Source of the DNA: a gamma proteobacterium symbiont of Lucinoma myriamae
GTDB taxonomy: Bacteria; Pseudomonadota; Gammaproteobacteria; GRL18
Assembly (NCBI GenBank): GCA_025655635.1
Contig: JAHXIM010000357.1
Coordinates: 1-8,516, forward strand
DNA length: 8,516 bases
Reading direction: 5' to 3'
Part shown: in pieces, positions 4,798-8,516 of the stretch
How the letters are laid out: each line of letters begins with the position of its first letter
Numbering within the stretch: position 1 is the stretch's first letter
Program-made: the position numbers and the translations under genes
The notes under the pieces: model-generated
The model's database searches: none
The model's input: only the letters and a program-made list of their open reading frames with translations
What the model was told of the DNA's origin: nothing

Positions 4798-6132
4798 ATG
4801 GCTGCACACAAGATTGGTTTTATAAGTTTGGGATGCCCTAAGGCATTAGTTGATTCAGAGCAGATACTGACACGTTTGCGTGCTGAGGGATATGATATCA
4901 GTGATTCTTACCAGAATGCTGAAATGGTCGTGGTAAATACCTGCGGCTTTATCGATGAAGCCGTGGAAGAATCTCTTGATGCCATCGGTGAAGCCCTGAG
5001 TGAAAATGGCAAGGTTATTGTCACAGGCTGTCTGGGCGGCAAAGGCGATATAGTTAAACAAGCTCACCCTCAGGTACTTGCTGTGACAGGGCCTCATGTG
5101 CTTGAAGAAGTGATGGAAGCGGTTCATGAACACATTCCACCAGAACACGATCCATACACCAGTCTAATCCCCGAAGGTGGTATTAAGCTGACACCTCGTC
5201 ACTATGCCTATTTAAAAATATCAGAAGGCTGTAACCATAGCTGTAGTTTTTGTATTATCCCGTCCTTGCGTGGTGGTTTAGTCAGTCGGCCTGTTGGAGA
5301 AGTCCTGCAAGAGGCTGAGAATCTGGTACATGCCGGTGTTAAGGAATTATTAATTGTCTCACAAGACACCTCAGCCTATGGCGTTGATGTAAAATATCAA
5401 ACGGGTTTTCATCAGGGCAAACCGGTTAAAACACGCTTTAAAGAATTTGCCTCAGCATTAGGTGAGCTGGATGCCTGGGTGCGTATGCATTATGTGTATC
5501 CTTATCCACATGTAGATGATGTGATACCGTTGATGGCAGAAGGTAAAATCCTGCCTTATCTGGATATCCCGCTGCAGCACTCTTCACCCAAAATTCTCAA
5601 GGCGATGAAGCGGCCAGCCAATACCGAGAATATGCTCAAACGCATTGCCTCATGGCGTGAGATTTGTCCCGATATTACCTTAAGAAGTACCTTTATTGTC
5701 GGTTTTCCCGGTGAAACAGAAGAAGACTTTGAAGATTTGCTGACGTTTATTAAAGAAATTCAATTTGATCGAGTAGGTGCATTTAAATATTCACCTGTAG
5801 AAGGAGCACCAGCTAATGAATTAGCGGATCCTGTACCGGAAGCAATAAAAGAAGAACGTCTGGCACGATTAATGGAGTTACAATCTGAGATCAGCTTTCA
5901 TAAACTACAGGCTAAAGTCGGGCAGACTATGAGAGTGTTAATTGATGCCATTGATGAAAAAGGCATTATTGCCCGCAGTGCTGCTGATGCCCCTGATGTT
6001 GATGGTCTGGTGTTTATTGAACCATTAGCAGACTCAGAAGTTGATCAGACTGCGGGCTTAAATCCCGGTGATTTTATCGATGTTAAAATCATTGATAATA
6101 GTGAACATGATTTATGGGCAGAGCTGCTGTGA
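4798..6132 (+). CDS. rimO: Ribosomal protein S12 methylthiotransferase RimO (radical SAM)
   Basis: RimO adds a methylthio group to the beta carbon of a conserved aspartate (Asp88/89) of ribosomal protein S12, near the decoding centre. The 444-residue protein is almost the length of E. coli RimO (441). The N-terminal methylthiotransferase domain has the three cysteines for the auxiliary iron-sulfur cluster: Cys13 (in L-G-C-P-K-A-L-V-D-S-E), Cys49 (N-T-C-G) and Cys78 (T-G-C-L-G). The radical SAM domain holds the C-x3-C-x2-C cluster motif at Cys145, Cys149 and Cys152. A C-terminal TRAM domain (about 375-444) binds the S12 substrate. The motifs fit RimO rather than the tRNA enzyme MiaB. AGGA ends five bases before the ATG. 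It heads the rimO-cmoA-cmoB-SET run, with 32 bases to cmoA. Confidence 0.97.
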   Translation: MAAHKIGFISLGCPKALVDSEQILTRLRAEGYDISDSYQNAEMVVVNTCGFIDEAVEESLDAIGEALSENGKVIVTGCLGGKGDIVKQAHPQVLAVTGPHVLEEVMEAVHEHIPPEHDPYTSLIPEGGIKLTPRHYAYLKISEGCNHSCSFCIIPSLRGGLVSRPVGEVLQEAENLVHAGVKELLIVSQDTSAYGVDVKYQTGFHQGKPVKTRFKEFASALGELDAWVRMHYVYPYPHVDDVIPLMAEGKILPYLDIPLQHSSPKILKAMKRPANTENMLKRIASWREICPDITLRSTFIVGFPGETEEDFEDLLTFIKEIQFDRVGAFKYSPVEGAPANELADPVPEAIKEERLARLMELQSEISFHKLQAKVGQTMRVLIDAIDEKGIIARSAADAPDVDGLVFIEPLADSEVDQTAGLNPGDFIDVKIIDNSEHDLWAELL

Positions 6133-6164
6133 CTTTAAAGAAGGGCTCAAAGAAAAGATCAAAG

Positions 6165-6908
6165 ATGAGTTCTGGTTTAGATACTCTGTATTCCAGCCCT
6201 CTGGATAAGCTGGTTGATTTTAACTTTGATGAAAAAGTCGCCAATGTTTTTCCAGACATGATCAACCGCTCAGTACCGGGTTATGCCAGTATTGTGGCAA
6301 TGACAGGTATCTTATCTGCTGAATTTTATCAGCCTGGTACCCGCTGTTATGATCTGGGCTGCTCATTAGGTGCTTCTGCCTTATCAATGGCTAAAGCCAT
6401 TAAAGATGATTATTTAAGAATTATTGCCGTTGATAATTCTCAGGCAATGTTGAAAAAAGCGCAAACATTGCTGGATCAAAGTGACCATGTTGAAAGTAAT
6501 AGAGATTGTATTGAACTTATTTGTGATGATATAAACCACATTGATGTCAACAATGCCTCTGTCGTTGTCATGAATTTCACCTTACAATTTATTGCACTTG
6601 AGCAGCGTAGTGACTTACTAAAAAAAATATATCAGGGAATGAAACAGGGTGGTATCTTGATCCTGTCAGAAAAGCTGAACTATAATGATGAGGCGCAACA
6701 GAAATTACTTATTGATATGCACCACTTTTTTAAAAAAGCTAATGGCTATAGTGATCTGGAAATCAGTCAAAAAAGACAGACCATCGAAAATGTTCTCCTG
6801 CCCGAAACACTGGATAAGCATAAAGTACGTCTGCAAGAAGCGGGCTTTAAACAGGTAGAGCAATGGTTCCAGTGTTTTAACTTTTCATCATTAATCGCAA
6901 TAAAATAA
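6165..6908 (+). CDS. cmoA: Carboxy-S-adenosylmethionine synthase CmoA
   Basis: CmoA converts SAM and prephenate to carboxy-SAM, the donor used by CmoB to make 5-oxyacetyl uridine at the tRNA wobble position. From the ATG at 6165 the protein has 247 residues, exactly the E. coli length, and aligns from its first residues (D-T-L-Y-S-S-P against D-T-L-F-S-A-P). An in-frame ATG at 6114 would add 17 basic residues and overlap rimO; it is less likely. The SAM-binding motif D-L-G-C-S-L-G-A is at 63-70 and the acidic loop A-V-D-N-S at 88-92. Arg204, in I-S-Q-K-R, corresponds to Arg199 of the E. coli enzyme, which contacts the added carboxylate. The ribosome binding site is poor. The stop codon abuts the cmoB start with no spacing. 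Confidence 0.95.
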   Translation: MSSGLDTLYSSPLDKLVDFNFDEKVANVFPDMINRSVPGYASIVAMTGILSAEFYQPGTRCYDLGCSLGASALSMAKAIKDDYLRIIAVDNSQAMLKKAQTLLDQSDHVESNRDCIELICDDINHIDVNNASVVVMNFTLQFIALEQRSDLLKKIYQGMKQGGILILSEKLNYNDEAQQKLLIDMHHFFKKANGYSDLEISQKRQTIENVLLPETLDKHKVRLQEAGFKQVEQWFQCFNFSSLIAIK

Positions 6909-7883
6909 ATGTCTGACAAAACTTCTATTTATGAGTCTCTTTATCAAGCAATGCAGGATAGTGCATTAGATAAATGGGCTGAACAACTTCCGGCACAATT
7001 AGATGTACTGTCAGCTGAAAGTCATGGTGATTATGACCGCTGGAACACAGCACTGACACAACTGCCAGAAGCAGTACAATGTGATGTTGATTTAACGGCT
7101 GATAATTTACAGACAAACACGAGTATACCGATTGATACAGCGCAATTAGAAAAATCGCTCAAATTATTATCACCCTGGCGTAAAGGCCCATACCAGATCA
7201 ATGACTTATTAATTGATACTGAATGGCATTCTGACTGGAAATGGAATCGAATAAAAGAGCACCTGTCACCTTTAAAAAACCGTGTGGTATTAGATATCGG
7301 CTGCGGCAATGGTTATCATTGCTGGCGTATGCATGGTGAAGGTGCGCGTCTGGTGATTGGTATTGATCCTTCCTGGTTATTCTGGATGCAGTTTCAAGCC
7401 ATAAAACACTTTATTGGTGAAAAACCTGTTTATTTATTACCAATGGGAATCGAAGGATTACCTGATAACCTGGCTGCATTTGATACTGTTTTTTCTATGG
7501 GCGTATTCTATCATCGACGTTCACCTGTCGATCATTTACTGCAATTAAAAAATACCTTACGCATGGGCGGTGAGTTAGTGCTTGAGACATTAATAATCGA
7601 AGGCTCAAAAGGGGAATCTCTAGTGCCCGATGATCGTTATGCAAAAATGCGTAATGTCTGGTTTTTACCTACTGTTGATACGATGACGCAATGGCTGCAG
7701 CGTTGTGGTTTTAAAGAAATTAAAGTGGTTGATGTGAATCAAACATCAACAGACGAACAACGAAGCACCTCATGGATGCCCTATGAGTCACTGAAAGATT
7801 ATCTTGACCCGGAAGATAATAATAAAACCATAGAAGGCTATCCTGCACCATTACGTGCAACCTTTATTGCACAAAAACCTTAA
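6909..7883 (+). CDS. cmoB: tRNA U34 carboxymethyltransferase CmoB
   Basis: CmoB transfers the carboxymethyl group from carboxy-SAM to 5-hydroxyuridine-34 of tRNAs, giving cmo5U and widening codon reading. The 324-residue product is one longer than E. coli CmoB. Motif I of the methyltransferase fold, D-I-G-C-G-N-G-Y-H, is at 129-137. Lys92 (in P-W-R-K-G-P), Tyr201 (F-Y-H-R-R) and Arg316 (A-P-L-R-A) match the E. coli residues Lys91, Tyr200 and Arg315 that recognise the carboxylate of carboxy-SAM, so the enzyme appears specific for it. The N-terminal region (1-85) is the variable RNA-binding part. The ATG follows the cmoA stop directly, so it is probably translated by coupling. The enzyme that makes the hydroxyuridine substrate (TrhO or TrhP in E. 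coli) is not in the window. Confidence 0.97.
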   Translation: MSDKTSIYESLYQAMQDSALDKWAEQLPAQLDVLSAESHGDYDRWNTALTQLPEAVQCDVDLTADNLQTNTSIPIDTAQLEKSLKLLSPWRKGPYQINDLLIDTEWHSDWKWNRIKEHLSPLKNRVVLDIGCGNGYHCWRMHGEGARLVIGIDPSWLFWMQFQAIKHFIGEKPVYLLPMGIEGLPDNLAAFDTVFSMGVFYHRRSPVDHLLQLKNTLRMGGELVLETLIIEGSKGESLVPDDRYAKMRNVWFLPTVDTMTQWLQRCGFKEIKVVDVNQTSTDEQRSTSWMPYESLKDYLDPEDNNKTIEGYPAPLRATFIAQKP

Positions 7884-7918
7884 CCAAAATATGACTCAGT
7901 AAACAACGAGTAATACCA

Positions 7919-8242
7919 ATGAAAAAAAATCAACAAAAACACATTCCCCCTATCTATGTAGAACAAAGTGCCATTCATGGCAAAGGACTATTTGCCTCCA
8001 GAAATATAAAAAAAGGTGAGTTGATCGGTGCTTTCAAATACAAGCAAGCCAGACAAGATGGCCCCTACGTGTTATGGCTTGAAGAAGATAAAGGCTACAC
8101 TGTTCTGGATGACTTCAAATACATCAATCATAATAACAAAGCCAATGCCGCTTACTATGATGACTTTACGGTAATGGCCATTAAAAAAATAAAAAAAGGG
8201 GATGAGATTACTCATTATTATGGGGAAGACTGGGGGGATTAG
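7919..8242 (+). CDS. Small SET-domain protein, probable protein-lysine methyltransferase
   Basis: The 107-residue product is little more than a SET core. It shows the SAM-binding G-K-G-L-F-A motif (21-26), the pseudoknot segment Y-I-N-H-N-N-K-A-N-A (68-77), where N-H-N replaces the usual N-H-S, and the closing K-G-D-E-I-T-H-Y-Y-G (93-102) with the catalytic-type tyrosine at Tyr100 or Tyr101. No pre-SET or post-SET cysteines, signal peptide or membrane segment are present, so it should be cytoplasmic. SET proteins methylate lysines using SAM; the substrate here is unknown. It follows cmoB after 35 bases without an evident terminator and is probably co-transcribed. The ribosome binding site (ACGAG) is weak. 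The protein is Lys-rich (K-K-G twice) and the gene is more A-rich than its neighbours, which may hint at a separate origin. Confidence 0.85.
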   Translation: MKKNQQKHIPPIYVEQSAIHGKGLFASRNIKKGELIGAFKYKQARQDGPYVLWLEEDKGYTVLDDFKYINHNNKANAAYYDDFTVMAIKKIKKGDEITHYYGEDWGD

Positions 8243-8516
8243 CAAACAAATAAGCTGCAAATTTAATGTGTAAAAGTCCAAAATTGATTGTACGAAATTA
8301 AAAGTAAGCTCTGATCTAACAAATTGTTTACTAATTTTTTGATATGTAACAACACATGGTGAATTATCACTGTCGTCCCAAAGCCGAATAATTAGTACTT
8401 CCTTCTTAACTCACAAAGAGCGCAACAATGCCATTAACTTAAGGAGAACTGTTTCTTTTTCATCAACTTACAGTTATTATTCTTGCTAACAAATAACAAT
8501 ATTAGGGAAAAGAGCA
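8243..8516. other. AT-rich non-coding tail of the window, no gene seen
   Basis: No open frame with a start and ribosome binding site is visible on either strand. AAATT and AATTT around 8320-8338, followed by T residues, could form a very weak terminator, and AACTG (8447-8451) with CAGTT (8471-8475) is a small inverted repeat. An AAGGAG (8441-8446) resembles a Shine-Dalgarno site but has no start codon after it. The region is either intergenic or the decayed edge of something beyond the window. Confidence 0.5.

Noticed and set aside
7891..7902. ATG-ACT-CAG-TAA mini-frame between cmoB and the SET gene
   Set aside because: Three codons with no ribosome binding site; most likely chance.
8391..8432. 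The sequence GCAACAATGCC and its flank resembles the terminal repeat of some IS5-type insertion sequences
   Set aside because: The match is short and from memory only. No matching opposite end, target duplication or transposase remnant is visible in the window.
8343..8489. 48-codon stretch without stops on the plus strand near the end of the window
   Set aside because: It has no usable start codon or ribosome binding site, and its Ser/Thr-rich translation resembles no protein I recognise.

Overview
The window looks like a chromosomal stretch of a gammaproteobacterium with an AT-rich genome (by eye about 40% G+C). The evidence is the yfgM-bamB-der gene order, the close similarity of RimO, CmoA and CmoB to their E. 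coli counterparts in both length and sequence, and the wobble-uridine cmo5U pathway. A small c-type cytochrome lipoprotein suggests a respiring, marine- or sulfur/methane-type gammaproteobacterium rather than an enteric, but the genus cannot be read from the sequence. No tRNA, rRNA, CRISPR array, complete insertion sequence or phage gene is visible.

Layout. Bases 1-159 are a leader with a probable intrinsic terminator (81-114) for something upstream. Bases 160-3433 are a compact plus-strand operon, yfgM-bamB-der: a Sec-translocon-associated membrane protein, the beta-propeller lipoprotein of the outer-membrane BAM machine, and the double GTPase for 50S ribosome maturation. It meets a convergent minus-strand gene (3462-3929) for a stand-alone cyclic-nucleotide-binding protein at an inverted repeat holding both stop codons. 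The 216-base gap upstream of that gene (3930-4145) carries a CRP-like dyad, a 12-bp palindrome and promoter-like elements, and it leads divergently into a 44-residue predicted membrane protein (4146-4280). That small gene converges on a monoheme cytochrome c lipoprotein gene (minus, 4336-4641), with a hairpin terminator and a perfect 20-bp palindrome between them. The cytochrome gene is divergent from rimO, and two extended -10 promoters sit back to back between them.

Bases 4798-8242 are a plus-strand run: rimO (methylthiolation of ribosomal protein S12), cmoA and cmoB (carboxymethylation of tRNA wobble uridine), and a 107-residue SET-domain protein. All four predicted proteins belong to SAM-dependent or SAM-derived families. 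The first three act on parts of the decoding apparatus, so the SET protein is a candidate further modifier, but its substrate is unknown. The last 274 bases show no gene.

Overall most of the window is conserved housekeeping. The less understood parts are the accessory island at 3462-4641 (cNMP-binding protein, small membrane protein, cytochrome and their regulatory DNA) and the SET protein next to the translation-modification genes. I do not see convincing evidence of a wholly new system.
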